A stretch of DNA of 64,000 nt, from NCBI GenBank assembly GCA_025093555.1, contig JAIWNF010000007.1, positions 248,001 to 312,000 on the forward strand, read 5' to 3'. Position 1 is the stretch's first letter; each line of letters begins with the position of its first letter. Position numbers and translations under genes: made by a program. Positions 1 to 12,637 of this stretch are shown piece after piece. The notes beneath the pieces were generated by a model, which saw only the letters and a program-made list of their open reading frames with translations, was not told the origin of the DNA and did no database searches. The DNA comes from Circinella umbellata (lineage: Eukaryota; Mucoromycota; Mucoromycetes; Mucorales; Lichtheimiaceae).

Positions 1-1277
1 TTTCAAAAAACCAACTTACGGAACAACATAAGCCATCATGACAAGGACAGTGTGACCCCAACGTTTAGTAATATAACTGGAAGACAACAAACAAAACATA
101 ATATATGCACCCAAAACCATGGCTAGCAATTGAGTTTCCAGAACACTAAAGCCGAAACCTGTGATAATAATATTTGCAAAAGCGCCCAAACCTGAAGTAG
201 GTAATGTCGTTAAAAATGCTACTGCTGCATATGCCCAAACTTGAGGATCTTTTAAAGCTTCAATAAATTGATCTTTACGCCATGTCTTATTTTGTAAACC
301 CGTCTGATTTGACCGTACACGTTCTACTAATAATTTCTTATCTTCTTCTGAATAACATTTGGCGCGCATAGGACTGTCTGGTAAAAAGAACAATACAATC
401 AATCCCCATACAAATGAAAATCCACCATAGGTAATAACCAAAGCTTGCCATGATCGAAGTGGACCGCTGGTGATATGAGTAAAAGCATAGGCTAACAAAC
501 CACCCACAATTTGTTGGAATCCGTTCATCATATACCAGACCGTTACAATCATTCCTTGTTCTTCACGCTTAAACCACATGCCAGACAGTACGACAAAAAT
601 TGGTTGACAGCTGGCTTCAAAGATACCGAGTAATGTACGACATATTAATAATCCGACAAAGTTATGACAGATGGCATGGCATGCAAGTACTATACTCCAC
701 GCCAAAATGTTGAATGCGAGGTATTTTGCAATTGGAACACGTTGAATAATCCAATTAATGGGATATTCGACAATTAAGACGGCAATATAAATACAAGTGG
801 TTAGCCATGAGTACTATTATAATGATGAAAAGCATTAATTAACCACTTGGTGATGGTAATTTTTATTTCATGTATATAAGAAAGATACTATTCATATAAG
901 CCCAGTTCAGCAATATAAAAATATATATATATAATTTGTTACTATACCTGCTGACCCACAAGTCCTGTGTCTTCAACCAAGTTCATGATAGATGCGAACG
1001 ACAGAGTACCTTTATCCAATGCTTGTAAAAAATAGGTAACTGTCATGATGAATAAGACGCGACGATATAACATCCATTTTAATCGATGGTTCGTTTTTTC
1101 ATCCATCTCTATAATTTCACCACCGGCATATTTGGCTAACTCGGGATCAATACGGTCTTTATTACCAATATTTGCATGTTCTTCTTTCTGGTCTTTTTCA
1201 ATATTACTACTCTTTTCGTGTTCATTGTTACTACTTTTGATAGAAGAAACATCCACTTTCTCACTGACTGCTGTCAT
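1..1277 (-). CDS. MFS transporter, allantoate permease (Dal5-like) family, 3' end outside window
   Basis: Probable plasma-membrane anion:cation symporter of the Dal5/ACS branch of the major facilitator superfamily; the substrate cannot be told from sequence. Exon 1 is 1277-948 and exon 2 is 813-20, joined in phase 0 across a 134-bp GT-AG intron. A further donor (GTAAGT) sits at 19, so the rest of the gene lies beyond the left edge. I chose the start at 1277 because the longer frame only adds a hydrophobic, low-complexity leader. A charged cytosolic N-terminus of about 90 residues is followed by RRVLFIMTVTYFLQALDK, then the family-typical LVGQQYSWLTT and VEYPINWIIQRVPIAKY. Loop 2-3 carries LLICRTLLGIFEASCQP, as in Dal5 relatives. 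The central loop has PDSPMRAKCYSEEDKKLLVERV, typical of these permeases. Family assignment is firm; transport specificity is not. Confidence 0.85.
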
Positions 1278-2141
1278 CTTATGTTTATGAAATAGAAGAA
1301 GTATAGATGGAATGAATACAAGTAGAGAGAAATAAAGCTTACACGAGAAAAAAAAAGAAAGAAAAAACAAGCTACAGAGAAAAAAATATTTATATTTTGA
1401 TTTTGTTTTCTTGTGTCCATCATTGTAGACTTGCCATAATAATATTATTACGAAAATAAAAAGTGCCCCCCATGGAGTGTGTGATATGTTGTTCCTGACT
1501 GAACTTTCTCTTGATTTACTTACTGGTGACTCTATTGTTACTTTATTCTTTTGTAAGGTTTCTCATCATACATGATTACTTAATTCATTCTATGCTTCCC
1601 ACAGTACCTAAATGATTGTGGAGAAGGGGAGGATTTTCAACTCCCCTAATTTCCTAAAAAAAAATTCCCCGTTTGTTCACCAAAATCCGTGGATGTAACT
1701 ATTACAACCCCACACACTTCTCACGACAAAACAGATTAAGAAATTAAAGAGCGGTAAAGAGATATATAAGAAGGGCTATTATAACTGATCGGAAAAATTA
1801 TAAAATGGTTTTTCAATTTTATATCAGAAAAAAAACTTTGAATCTTATAGCAAGAAAGGAACCTTCCAAAAAAAAAATACAGCTTTTCGTTATCACTGTT
1901 GTATGATACAACAACATCAGAGATTTGTTTATTATATAGTAGTACTATTTGTACCATTCGTTGACATCTACTTCTATATACGTACAGAATATAAATACAA
2001 TGGTTTTAGGTAATCCCTTGTTATCCAAATATTGTATCGGATAATATTGGATTGTTTGTTATATTAATTTCAAAAGCATATTCAATGTCTTGCCCATCAG
2101 TAAAATCTTCTTTCTAGAATACACAATAAACAAATAAAGAT
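1278..2141. other. Divergent intergenic region
   Basis: This AT-rich stretch of about 860 bp lies between the divergently transcribed MFS transporter and fasciclin genes and must hold both promoters. Small open frames here have no recognisable protein character. I see no RNA gene or repeat. Confidence 0.6.
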
Positions 2142-3233
2142 ATGTTGCTGTCAGCCGCAGTAATAGTTTGCTTTGTCACGGCAACTCTTTTTGTTGTTGC
2201 ACAAAACAATAACATTTTAGATGCTTTACTCAACAATGGTGCTTCTACATTACATGATATAATTACCAATAATCCAAATCATAAGTCACTCGTTGAATAT
2301 ATGACACAACCTGACGCATCTTACACTTTTTTTGCACCTTCCGACAATGCTATCCAAGAAGCTGGACTAAGGAATAATCAGGACAATGACTATTCTGATC
2401 GATTTCGATACTACATAATTTCAAACGAACGATTATCTCAAGACGAAATTTATAAAGAACATCGACTACGTAACAGTTCATTTGTCCCAAAACAAGGTAA
2501 AAACCATCACACTCCATTACTCATTGGTACAAGTCCTGATGGTGTTTGGTCGTACGGTGAAAAGGGCAAAATCATACAGGGTGACATTCAAGCATCCAAT
2601 GGTATTGTTCATATCATTGATCATGTGTTGCCCGTTCCAGGATCCGCGGAACAAGTCCTTCAAGCAATACCACAAACACGTGATTATGCAAATAAACTAA
2701 AAAGTTTAAACATGTCACTTCAATTATTTACACATGCTACTGTGTTTGCTCCTACCAATGATGCTATCAAGGGAATTAATGGATTGAAACAAGATCTACC
2801 AACACTGGCGCTGGTCTTGAACCACTTAATCATAGACAAATCATTCGATGCTACCTCAATCAAATATAGCGATAAAGTGGTTGATAATTATGGATTTGGG
2901 TTTAATATATCTCATAATGCTGGTACCAATTCCAGTATTAATGGAATTCCGGTATTAATGGCAGACCAAATTTTTGATGATGGTACGTAATGGTACTAAT
3001 AATAACTTGAAGAATACATATTTCTCAATGTGCTGTGCTGATTTTATATGCATTGTGTTAAATTAGGACTGATCCATGTTACTGATGGGATTGTATTACG
3101 AGGTGGTCTGGATCAACCTAAAGCTAATCTTCCGCAACCAGATACATCGAATGCTATGAAATTGTTCACTTTTAACTTTATATACTTTACGGCGTTGTCA
3201 TTTTCTATATTGATCCCTTTATTTGCATTGTAG
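2142..3233 (+). CDS. Secreted GPI-anchored fasciclin (FAS1) domain protein
   Basis: Predicted cell-surface adhesion-type protein with two tandem FAS1 domains. Exon 1 is 2142-2982 and exon 2 is 3067-3233, giving 335 residues. The intron uses GTACGT/TTAG and restores the family ending FDDGLIHVTDG. Residues 1-20 form a signal peptide ending VVA-Q. FAS1 domain 1 (about 23-175) has the H1-type motif YTFFAPSDNAIQEAG and the H2-type GIVHIIDHVLPVPG. Domain 2 (about 176-300) has ATVFAPTNDAIKGINGL and LIHVTDGIVL. The C-terminus is a hydrophobic tail after a Ser/Asn-rich site, as expected for GPI attachment. Fungal FAS1 proteins sit in membrane or wall and mediate adhesion or vacuole-related roles. Which of these applies cannot be judged. 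The gene converges with the SGNH-like gene, with 259 bp between stops. Confidence 0.85.
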
Positions 3234-3365
3234 TTTGAAGACTTATAGTATAGTTATAATAATACAAAGGATAGTTTTTTTTATTGTGATACGGTTGATC
3301 TTGTGTATATAGGTATGTTGAATGTTTATGCAATATTGTTGTTACTGTTACTGTTGATGTTGACT

Positions 3366-3385
3366 GTGTGTGTGTGTGTGTGTGT
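3366..3385. repeat. TG dinucleotide microsatellite
   Basis: A run of about ten TG units lies between the convergent fasciclin and SGNH-like genes. Confidence 0.8.
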
Positions 3386-3492
3386 ATACGAAGCGGGAGT
3401 AATATGTGATAAAATGAGCGGGTGAGTATATATATGTATAAAATTATGCCAAGTGATATAATGAATTAAAAAAAATAAGAAAAAGAAAGAGA

Positions 3493-5450
3493 TTATAATG
3501 ATGCAGAAGAAGTAGAACACATGAGATTCCACAATAAAAGATTCTCAATATTCACAACATTTCGTTTGGTATACGCCGACCCTGATCCAACACATGTATT
3601 ATCCTCTATACCCAATCGATGAACATCCCAAAGTAAAATCTCTTTCCGTTGTTGAGCAAATTGTTTCACAGCATGACGAACTACAGTAGCAAATGCACGA
3701 CTTCGCCCACTGTTCCACGAAGAACCATGAATGGCGCCACCACTAAAATATTGTGGTGTGCGAAAGATAATGGTTTGATCTGGATAAACTTCATTTAACA
3801 AAAATGTTGCCAAATCCATGAACGAGTTCCAAAATTGTCGTGGCGTCATCCTACTCAATGGAATATCATCGTTACCAAGACCAATAATAACAATATCTGC
3901 ATGCGGTTGTTGTGCAGCTCGATCCTTGACTTTTTGTCGCCAATCTTCCATTGTAATACTACCGATGGGATTAAAATAGAATGAAAGATCATTATGCCAA
4001 GTATTTTGGAGGACGAGTGGTGTGTTTCCATCGGTAGCCCATTCTCCATCGTTGAAATCGTCGTTATCATCATTACAAATACATCGTTGATTATCTTCGC
4101 TGTTGTTAGTATTTATAGTTCTTCTACTGCACCAATTAGGTACGCCGAATGCTTTCAAATTTCTATTTTTATCATTTATATTTGACAATCTCTAATTAAT
4201 ATCTTCATGTATACTCATATTAATGATAATAAAAAAATAAGAGCTTTACCGTTTCATATTGTTATCACCCCATATATGAAAAGTCTTGCCTTCCAAACAC
4301 TGGATAGCCTGACTCGTACTTATATAATCCATGCGACATTGATCGGGGACAAACAATCGGTCATCTGCCGCGTGATCTTCCTGAGCTTCACCAAACATAC
4401 CGTAAAAGTCTAAAGGATATAGCTTCTGATATGCTGTTTTATTCACCCAACTACCAGAAAGAATATTTCCATTACAAGATGGTTGAGGAGGCTTCTTATT
4501 ATTATCGACGATTCCTTGCAAAGGTAAAGTGTTGACAATTAACTTATTATGGGAATAATAGGTGAAAGGCCGATATGGATGATAAATGGGTGTTTCCCAA
4601 AAATAAGAACGATATTCAGTGGTACTTTTCAGTGTATATGTATCTGGGTGGGCAAAAAAAACAGAACTATAATAAACATTGCTATGTTTATCATGCTGTT
4701 CCAAAGTAATAGGAATTTTGACTGAATCACCAATAGCATGAATCGTGATACTGTCAGCAGGAGCAAAATGTCGTTCTGGTCGGATGGCAGATACCGCTGG
4801 AATAGGACCAAGCTGTATAAGTAATAACAAAGAAAACACAAGAGTAAATATATACTGTTTTTTGGGGGGTAAGGGGAAAGAAAGAAATCTATTTTTATAA
4901 CCCCTCATTCAAAGGGAATAGAACATACCATGACAACGACACATATACTTTCACCAGTAGTAATTGTTACATCTTTTCTAGTGTAGTTGCCTTCTGGTTT
5001 CATAAACATGGCTTTGGATGCCCAACCATCCCAATACTCTCTATCCGAGGCTCTATAGTAATAATAAAAAGAGTGTCGCACTTAAGAATTTACACAATCA
5101 TATGCTCTTTCGCTGAATACGATGAGAGAGGTATTTCCTTTCATACAAAACAAGAAAAAATATACATACAACCAATTAAAGTCTACATTATTACAAATTG
5201 CTGAGAAAGTGGTATCATTTATGTCATCTTTTAATTGTTTGAGTGGCGGGGGTGGCGATGTATTTACTTGAGAAGAAGGTTCTGTTGTTGACGACTTTGA
5301 CTGTTGGTCTAATGGAAGTTGTAAATCATTGACAGGCGGTATTTCGACTTGATAAGTTGTTGCGTGTCGAAAAAAGGTTAATGAAAACAAGAGTGTTAAA
5401 AGAACAACAACAAGAACGATATTATGTCGCTGTAGTGCTGAAGCTTGCAT
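3493..5450 (-). CDS. Type II membrane SGNH/PC-esterase-like protein
   Basis: Four exons, 5450-5170, 5052-4929, 4812-4250 and 4162-3493, give 545 residues; all junctions are GT-AG and frame-consistent. An uncleaved signal anchor lies at residues 10-27 (NIVLVVVLLTLLFSLTFF), followed by a Pro/Ser-rich stem, so the catalytic part should face the Golgi or secretory lumen. The C-terminal half resembles NXPE/PC-esterase-type SGNH folds: CNGNILSGSW, then GKTFHIWGDNNMKRNLKAFG where block I (usually GDS) is expected, then IVIIGLGNDDIP, and finally LLWDVHRLG where the Asp/His pair is expected. The nucleophile position reads Asn (GDN), so it may be inactive or use another residue. Family members often modify polysaccharide acetylation; here that is inference. 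Identification rests on motif layout, not a search. Confidence 0.6.
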
Positions 5451-7049
5451 TCTGATTTATTTATATAATATCAGCCCCTCAAAGAAAGTAAAAGAAAAAT
5501 AAAGAAAAGAGAGAGAGAGAGATAGAAAAAAAGAGAAAGGTGCAGGAGAGACGAGTCATTGGGATTTTGCGCTAATGTATATTCGGAGATAGTATTGCGG
5601 AAAAGAAATCTCACCCTTTAGAATAAAAAGGATCAACCCCTTTTCGTGGAGCAGGGAAACCCAAAAAAAAAGATCGACGGGTTGGACAAGAAAAAAATAT
5701 TTATGGTTGTACAATCAAAACACAACCTTCAGAGCCGATAACTACGGCTTCTTGATCTGAATTTGTTGATTTTCAAGACACAGAATCAAAAAGAGAAAAC
5801 AACAAAGGAATAATGATAATAATAATAATAATAATAAATTTAGAAGAAAAGTCTCACGATTTTTTTTCTATAAGATTTGCTAAGATTATGAAATCCATTT
5901 TTTTTAACCGTGCTATTTACTTTATAGTCGGACCATATTAACAAAAAGGCATTATTTATTTTGAGTGATACTATATAAGGTGATTATACCGTACATAGGC
6001 TTATTTTTAAAAATGGTATGGTATAGAGATAGATTTATTATCATTTATTATTATTCGTAAATACAAACTGGTAACAGAAACTTCTTTTTACCTGTAACAC
6101 CATTATTTTTCTTATTAAAAAAAACTTGACTAAAAAATGGGGGCAGCTTAACAAGGGATTCATTTGGATAAATCATATCTAAATGCCAAGCAATTTTTTA
6201 TAATCTATTATATAGGTTTAGTTTATTTGATTATTATTGTTATATTTATTAATTTTATTATTTTTCTGAATCAATTTTTTATTGAGGTTTTAGTTACTAC
6301 TATCAAATTGTCAATAAAGAATAATATTTACAAGAAGAATAACATGTAAACTATTTAAATATGAAACCAGAAAAAAAAAAAAAACCTTAATGTGTTTTTC
6401 TACACGGGTCAGCGTCATATCATCATCGTCATCATTATAAAGTAATCTCTCTCATCTGTTGGTGACACAGAGCTAATTCATGTTGACTACTTGGCCATCA
6501 TTCCGCTTTCTTGTTTACTGCTAATAATAAATTTTATCACGAAAAAAGTAATAATCGACCTTAGCCACGATAGCATTGAAAAATTCATCTAGATATCTAT
6601 ATTTATCAGTGTATTTCAAATATTCTATATTTTTATAGCAACAGAAGTATGTTTCAGGTAGGTGCAGTAGAGCTTTGCATATTTAGTAAATAGGTATCTA
6701 TAAAAAAAACAAGAACGGAGACTGTGAGCGGAGCAAAATGAAATGCAGTTTGGTTAAAAAAAGAAAGAAAAAAACCCAAAAATATATATAATGAAATCAA
6801 AACCAAGAAATAGTATAATGTGATCTATAAATATTTTTATTGACAACAATATATACTTTGATCCGAGTGGAGAGCAAATTTATACGTATATAGGTATTTC
6901 TCTGTGGTATACATCGTGAGCAAATCAGATTCAATATAATATAAAGTGACGTTCCGACTCGTGTCAGCTTTTTCTATTCAACTAATTGACAATCTTAGTA
7001 TACCATTGTCTAAGCCTCAGTCAGCACTTATCTAATAAAAAAATGGGTT
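5451..7049. other. Intergenic, AT-rich, no gene seen
   Basis: About 1.6 kb of AT-rich sequence contains the promoter of the SGNH-like gene, GA-rich stretches near 5505-5560 and a short AAT microsatellite at 5815-5838. The single open frame at 6164 is Ile/Phe/Asn-biased and looks random. Confidence 0.6.
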
Positions 7050-8190
7050 TCACCACAGAAGAAACTACAATTCATTCAATACAGCAGATAGAGTCTAGTA
7101 CTTTTGAACACTGACCAGAACTGTTCGATTGAATTGAGCTCAGGAGACTATGGAAGCAAATAATAAGTGCAGCAATAACCGCGAGATTATACATATTTGG
7201 CTATGTTTTCTGATGTATTGCCCACCACGAGATAGTGATCTTTCATGTGCGGATACAGGTTCATTTCATCTATTGTAGCTTTCAGAAAGCTGATATAGTG
7301 TCCCATATCTGTTCCTTTCCTCATATGTTCAATCCCGTCACTCCGTTTTCTCTTCATATTGAATTGAGGCTGCGGAAGGCTAAGACTGCATTTGATCCGA
7401 CTTTCAGCAGAAAACGGTCGTTGTTGATGCTTGTGTATTTTGAGAACTGTTATCACTGCCGGTACTTTTTTTTTTATCATGTCATACGTTTCAAATTATA
7501 TGGGAACCAAATCCTTGAAGAAAGACACAGTTTCTTGTCTGTTTTTTCACAATTACAAACTCAATCAAGTTTTCTTAAATCTTTTTTTTTTGCCGTTACG
7601 GTCTATGGGTTGAAGCCGAGCTTTTTCGAGAGTCAAATTGGAATGTTGTTTTACAAAATGGAACAATGTAGTTTTGTATACTTTTAGTTCTGTAAATATC
7701 TGTTTTATTTATTATTATTTCGTCTAGGACGAAAGAAGAATTTTCATCAATTCACTCAAGTATAGCGCTTTTGTGTTCTTCATGGAGAATACGTAGACGA
7801 CCGGTTTTTCTCTGTTTCTCAAAGATGCTGTCAAGTTTTTTCTCGTACTACTTAACCCATTTCTATGTTGTGCGGATGTGAATTCAAACTGTTTTACAGG
7901 AGCGGCCGCGCTTAAGCACTTCCCGAACAATGACTTGAAGAACCTTGCTTTGTCTTGATCAGAATAGTGTGTACAATTTTGTTTCACTGTTGCTTCCCAC
8001 ATAGTACCGTCACTACGAGGCTTTATCAATTTTTTTTCCGCCTGGATTTTTTCTATTTTTTTCTCGCTATTGAGCTAAATATTGTGTATAAGAGCTCAAC
8101 ATTCCAAGCTGAAACTGCTCCTCTTTAACAATATAATCCATCAATTCAGCTCTGCCACATTCGTCAACAACAGAACCTTCTCCGTTTCCA
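7050..8190 (-). pseudogene. Decayed IS630/Tc1-mariner-like transposase
   Basis: Reading the minus strand from about 8190 to 7060 in several frames gives a broken DDE transposase. The N-terminal part has GRAELMDYIVKEEQFQLGML followed by an in-frame stop, then an HTH region (YSDQDKARFFKSLFGKCLSAA, then a frameshift). The middle has PHMKDHYLVVGNTSENIAKYV. The C-terminal part carries SPELNSIEQFWSVFKS, the E-containing block of the DDE_3 superfamily, in another frame. Where relatives have an Asp-Asn pair (second catalytic Asp), this copy reads Gly-Asn. It therefore cannot encode active transposase. I did not find clear terminal inverted repeats, so the element's true ends are uncertain. Confidence 0.75.
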
Positions 8191-9705
8191 AACAAAGATT
8201 GAATGTTTATTACCTATAATTTCTGCTGCAGTTACAAAAAAAGAAATAAACAAGGACAAGCATTTGTCGTCTTTTTATATATTCCAAGATACCAAGACTT
8301 GTTCTACAAAACACTCTTGGAACCAGGATATCTCATTTGTCAGCCAGAACGAATTTACATTTCATACTTGATTTTCTATCAGAGTGAAATTTCTTATCAC
8401 CTATTAAACGAATTTTCTTTCTGGAAAGAGTGCACCACATTCATTATATGGCATGGTAATTATAATAGATACAGTTCATATATATATCTTTTAAAATCGA
8501 CGTGCTGACTATTTTTTATCTGTTAGATTCCAATCGTGCCTTGATAAACGGTTGACTAGTAGTCAATATACAACACGAAATTAACTTTTTTTTGAATATT
8601 CTATATATACGATTACTATGTCAACGTCTGCAGGATGATCATTTAGTTTCTATCCGACGTTGCAATAATGACATACAAACCCTTTTTTAAGCTCTTTATG
8701 CACATTAGACGTGTCAATATTGTTCATACATCATCATTTATCGTCATTGAAAGAAGAATGTATATTTGAGTTGATCACTGAGAAGGACATAGCTATTAAT
8801 GCACAGTCATTCTTAATACAACATTATATGTACTACACTTGCATCAGTTCAGACCTAAATATTTTTTTATGTAAACCAAAAGCCCATATTGTTTTCTATT
8901 CATTCCACTAAAAAAATTATATAGCTTCAACTACATATTACAGCTATTGTTATGATGTTAATGGGGTGGGGGTTTCATTTTCAACTGACCAATAAATCGG
9001 CATAATTCTCTTTGCTCCTCCTCCTCTCTCTCTTTCTCTCTCTCTATTCCTTTATTGTTGTCATGCAGAATATAGTTTTACAATTTAATTTTGTATATGT
9101 AAAGAAAAAGTGCTATATGTTTTTAGTGTCCAAACCGAGAATGAGTACTCGTTTTTCATTATTCGAGTATTGAAATTTGAATGCATATTTAACAACAGAT
9201 AGTGTCTGCTTCTGTGAAAAAGCAAAAGGACTCCTTTCCACTAAAAAAAGGAGCCGTGCTATATTACTCCTATTTATATAAGAATGATAATATACGAATA
9301 GCTTTCATTATTTTTATAATAATAAAGTAAACATAAAATTAATCCATACGTAACGCATAAATAATACCAGTTTTTTACAACTTTATTATATATACACACA
9401 CGCATATCACTGTTTAAAAGAGAAAAAGAAAATCTTTCATTTGAATTGATGATATCATTCAGTAGAGCTTTTGATTTTGATCGAAGTTAAAAGACACATC
9501 TGCTTTTGTTCACAATGACGCATAAAGTGCTGATGAGGGTAGTAAACAAAATGGGAGCAGTTTAGCCAATGAAAAGACACACGCTATAGTAATAGCGCAA
9601 GAACTCAGTTTTCTCCCCATTATTGAATCCGGTTTTCAGGCGAGTGCATCCGCTTTTTATATACCTTTTTTAGCGGTTTAAAACTCTATAACTCAGTATA
9701 AAAAA
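8191..9705. other. Intergenic, no gene seen
   Basis: About 1.5 kb. An open frame at 8203-8508 (+) is Tyr/Phe/Ile-rich and not recognisable. A CT-rich tract lies at 9018-9050. The last few hundred bases should hold the promoter of the PP4 subunit gene. Confidence 0.55.
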
Positions 9706-10864
9706 ATGGCTGACGACACGATCGATGAGCAAGTTACAACAATAACACCAACACCAACACCATCATCACAAACAGAAACACAATCGTTATCTGATTCAGG
9801 TGAAAAATCACCCGAGCTTCAACATCCACAACGACCGCTACCTGACTCGATCGAGATCGGAGATAGTTTAAATGACCTTGAGTACTATCAAGGTCTTTCA
9901 GATATTGCAGAGACAAATCAAATCACACATTCTTGGCTCGATTTACAAGTAGCAATAAAAAATGCTATAGTTCAGGTCAGAAAGATCTATATGACTAATC
10001 TTAATTTTGTTATTAATTTGTTTGAAACTTCGCAACTGATCTATTCGTGGTCTTTTTTTTTTTTTCGTGCAGCAATGTGAAATGATCGAAAAGAAAGAAC
10101 CAACACCAGAAGAATGGGTTAATATCGAAGGAATAAAAACAAATATCTTACATAGCCTTGAACTTCATGAAAGGTACATTTATACATTATAAATATTGAA
10201 CGGATGGTGTGGGATTAAAATAATTGTTATCTATACATGTGTATGCTTACATATATATGATATAATAGGCCACCATTTACTATCCAACGATTATGTGAAT
10301 TGGTACTTAATCCTAGAAAACATTATCGAATGTTTATTAAATACATGAATGCAATTGAAAAGGTTTGTTGTTCGATTTGATGGGAGGAAAAGAGCAGAAT
10401 CGAACCCGAAGAAAAAATAAATGTAACTGGGCCCAACAAAATTTATATAGGTTCTTTTGGTAACGTCAGCATGGGAGGATTTTGCAGAACATTCGGGTAC
10501 TAATGGTGTAAGTGGATCATCTTCCACGAGTGATGGATTATTTACATTAGAAGATAGTATGATCAATGGTGTGGAGCTGGAACCGATCACCTTTGAAAGT
10601 AAAGATGATGACAATGATAACGACAAGAACGATGATCGTGACGATGGTATCACCACCATTAATGTTGATGATAATATTAATAAAAGTAGCGATAGTGATG
10701 ATAGCAACGACCGTAACATTAACAATCAGAGCAAGAACAATAATAATAATGACAATGCTAATGAGAGCAACGCTAACGATCACAACATGAAGAACAACAG
10801 TAATGATAGTTATGATAAAGCCAGTAATGATAATGACGTAACCGAGATGGATGTCGATCAGTAA
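9706..10864 (+). CDS. PPP4R2: Protein phosphatase 4 regulatory subunit 2 (PPP4R2/Psy4-like)
   Basis: Regulatory subunit of the PP4 phosphatase complex, which acts in DNA-damage recovery and other nuclear processes. Exons 9706-9975, 10073-10173, 10269-10362 and 10451-10864 give 292 residues with consistent phases. The diagnostic conserved block spans exons 2-4: PPFTIQRLCELVLNPRKHYR followed by KYMNAIEKVLLVTSAWEDF, matching the PPP4R2 core. The N-terminus is Thr/Pro/Ser-rich and low complexity. The C-terminal third (about residues 200-292) is an Asp/Asn-rich acidic tail ending EMDVDQ, as in other family members. The ATG at 9706 follows AAAAA and is the first in frame. Confidence 0.88.
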
Positions 10865-11517
10865 TAGCATGCAAAATTGAATCTAAAATAAAAATTAATT
10901 TTAAGACAACAATAAACGGCCGATAGAATTTAGGAGATGAGAAGTAATTCATGGAATCGGTTGTTCGTTCGGTCATAAAACAAATCCATGACATATTACT
11001 TTATATTATTTTTTAAAATCTGTCATACTACTGCCCATTTTTGGATTATGGATATTGTTACCAAAAAGAAATAAAATAAGATATCGGTACAATAATAGGC
11101 ATGATATAAAAACAGGGGTGAGTTGTTTTATACGTAGAAAATGATAATAAGGATGGTCAATGACTGGGGTAAACTTTAAAGAAATAATTATATTTACATA
11201 CAGATGGTAATATATATATCAATATTATCATTAAAGAGTACACAGTATAGTGAATAAAAAAAATGCAGGATTGACTTATGCACTATTGCTGAATCTGCAT
11301 GTCACTCTATAAGGATAAGAAAGGGGGGGGTTTGGAAAGGGGAATACGCTTTGTGAAAAAAAAAGGCACGGGCCACCACAAAAAACATCTTTCCCCTTAT
11401 TTATGTTCATTCTCCCCCCAAAAAAGAAACACAATAATAGCAAAACCCAGCAATGATACAAATCACAAGCTTTAAATTATCGTGGCGTAGAGCCTAGTGC
11501 TAATGCTCTTTTATATT
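10865..11517. other. Intergenic, low-complexity
   Basis: This AT-rich region carries the 3' end of the PP4 subunit gene and homopolymer runs (G run near 11322, A runs). No convincing coding sequence was seen. Confidence 0.5.
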
Positions 11518-12432
11518 AAGGTGTAGTTTGGATAGCAACAAATGATGATTCACATAATGTACCACTTCCAAAACACACACACATATATATATATATAATA
11601 ACAATTATATATGTACATTTTATGATATTTATCAATAAATGATTCAGAAAAAAAAAATTATATATGTACGTGTTGCTTACCGTGCAAAGTTTTGCCAAAA
11701 ATGTCTTAATTGAAATGTGGACCCTTGCTGCATCACAAAAAAAAAATCATAGTTACAGAGATAGAGAGTGAAAAAAGAAGGGACATCAAAGGGGGAGAAA
11801 AAAAAGAGGACAACGACTAATGTCATTAAATACAAACAATGACTTATATGTGTTGTATTGTGTACATTACAATATAATTAAAAAAAAATAACAAAGAAAA
11901 AAAAAAAGACCTCATATAATAAAACAAAACGAGGAGAGCTTTAAAGGAGAAAAAAAGAAGAAATGTATAGAAACAAAATCTCTATGTGTTTAGAACAAAC
12001 TAAACAACAATAACAACAATTATAACGGTTATAATGAGAGAAATGTCAATAATCCACATGTTTAAATGATTTCCCTGACTGCATCGGTACGTATTCTTAT
12101 TTACTTTCAGGATATTGACAAACTTTGCTTTTCACAGATCACATACATTTACACATAATAAAGGCGATCTTCCTATCATTTTTCTATCTCTCTTTGAATG
12201 TATATGTGATGCATCTAGAAATATAATAGATATAATTACTAACACTACCAATTGGCCGTGCGGCTTGCATAAACGCGGCAAAAACGAAGTTAAGTTCCGA
12301 TCCCATTTCACCCCATTCCTTTGATATTTCCGCCTGGAGAAAAGAGAGAACAAAACAGTCAGCATTTTCCAATAATTATTTACCTTTTTTTTATTTGCTT
12401 TACTTTTTTTTATATTGTTGGTTCTTTTCTTA
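11518..12432 (-). other. Putative small spliced transcription unit, unknown product
   Basis: The minus strand holds signals of a spliced gene but I do not recognise it. An intron-like segment (about 12431-12334) starts GTAAAT, has a branch-like TGCTGAC and ends CTCCAG. The following exon, about 12333-12250, reads AEISKEWGEMGSELNFVFAA then FMQAARPI. A second exon restores frame as DASHIHSKRDRKMIGRSPLL and ends at a GTATGT donor near 12134. Two ends are possible: a short exon ending SGKSFKHVDY-stop near 12050, or exons at about 11740 (QGSTFQLRHFWQNFAR, donor GTAAGC) and 11570-11518 (GTLCESSFVAIQTTP-stop). No good start exon was found upstream; MGSELN could be the start. It may be a small protein gene or a spliced non-coding RNA. 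Confidence 0.35.
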
Positions 12433-12637
12433 TTTCTCTTAAAACAACAAAAGAAAAAAAAAACAGAACATTATCAATCTTGTAATTCTAATAAGCAACA
12501 ATTATAACATTTGGTTATTTACAACAACACTTGATAATTATATAGCGCAACAAGTGTTTTTAATTTTATTTACTTACAATAGTGATTCTTTTGTAATAAA
12601 AACAAAGCAATAATAACAAATTACACCACTTATTCTG

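Noticed and set aside
942..1370. Longer N-terminus of the MFS transporter from 1370
   Set aside because: It adds a hydrophobic run absent from Dal5-type proteins; the ATG at 1277 starts a typical charged cytosolic tail.
10385..10405. tRNA B-box-like GGTTCGATTCT (minus strand)
   Set aside because: It lies in an intron of the PP4 subunit gene and no A box or cloverleaf arms could be found around it.
12184..12372. ATG at 12372 as start of the minus-strand unit
   Set aside because: The first 13 codons coincide with the 3' end of a good intron (branch-like TGCTGAC, acceptor CTCCAG).
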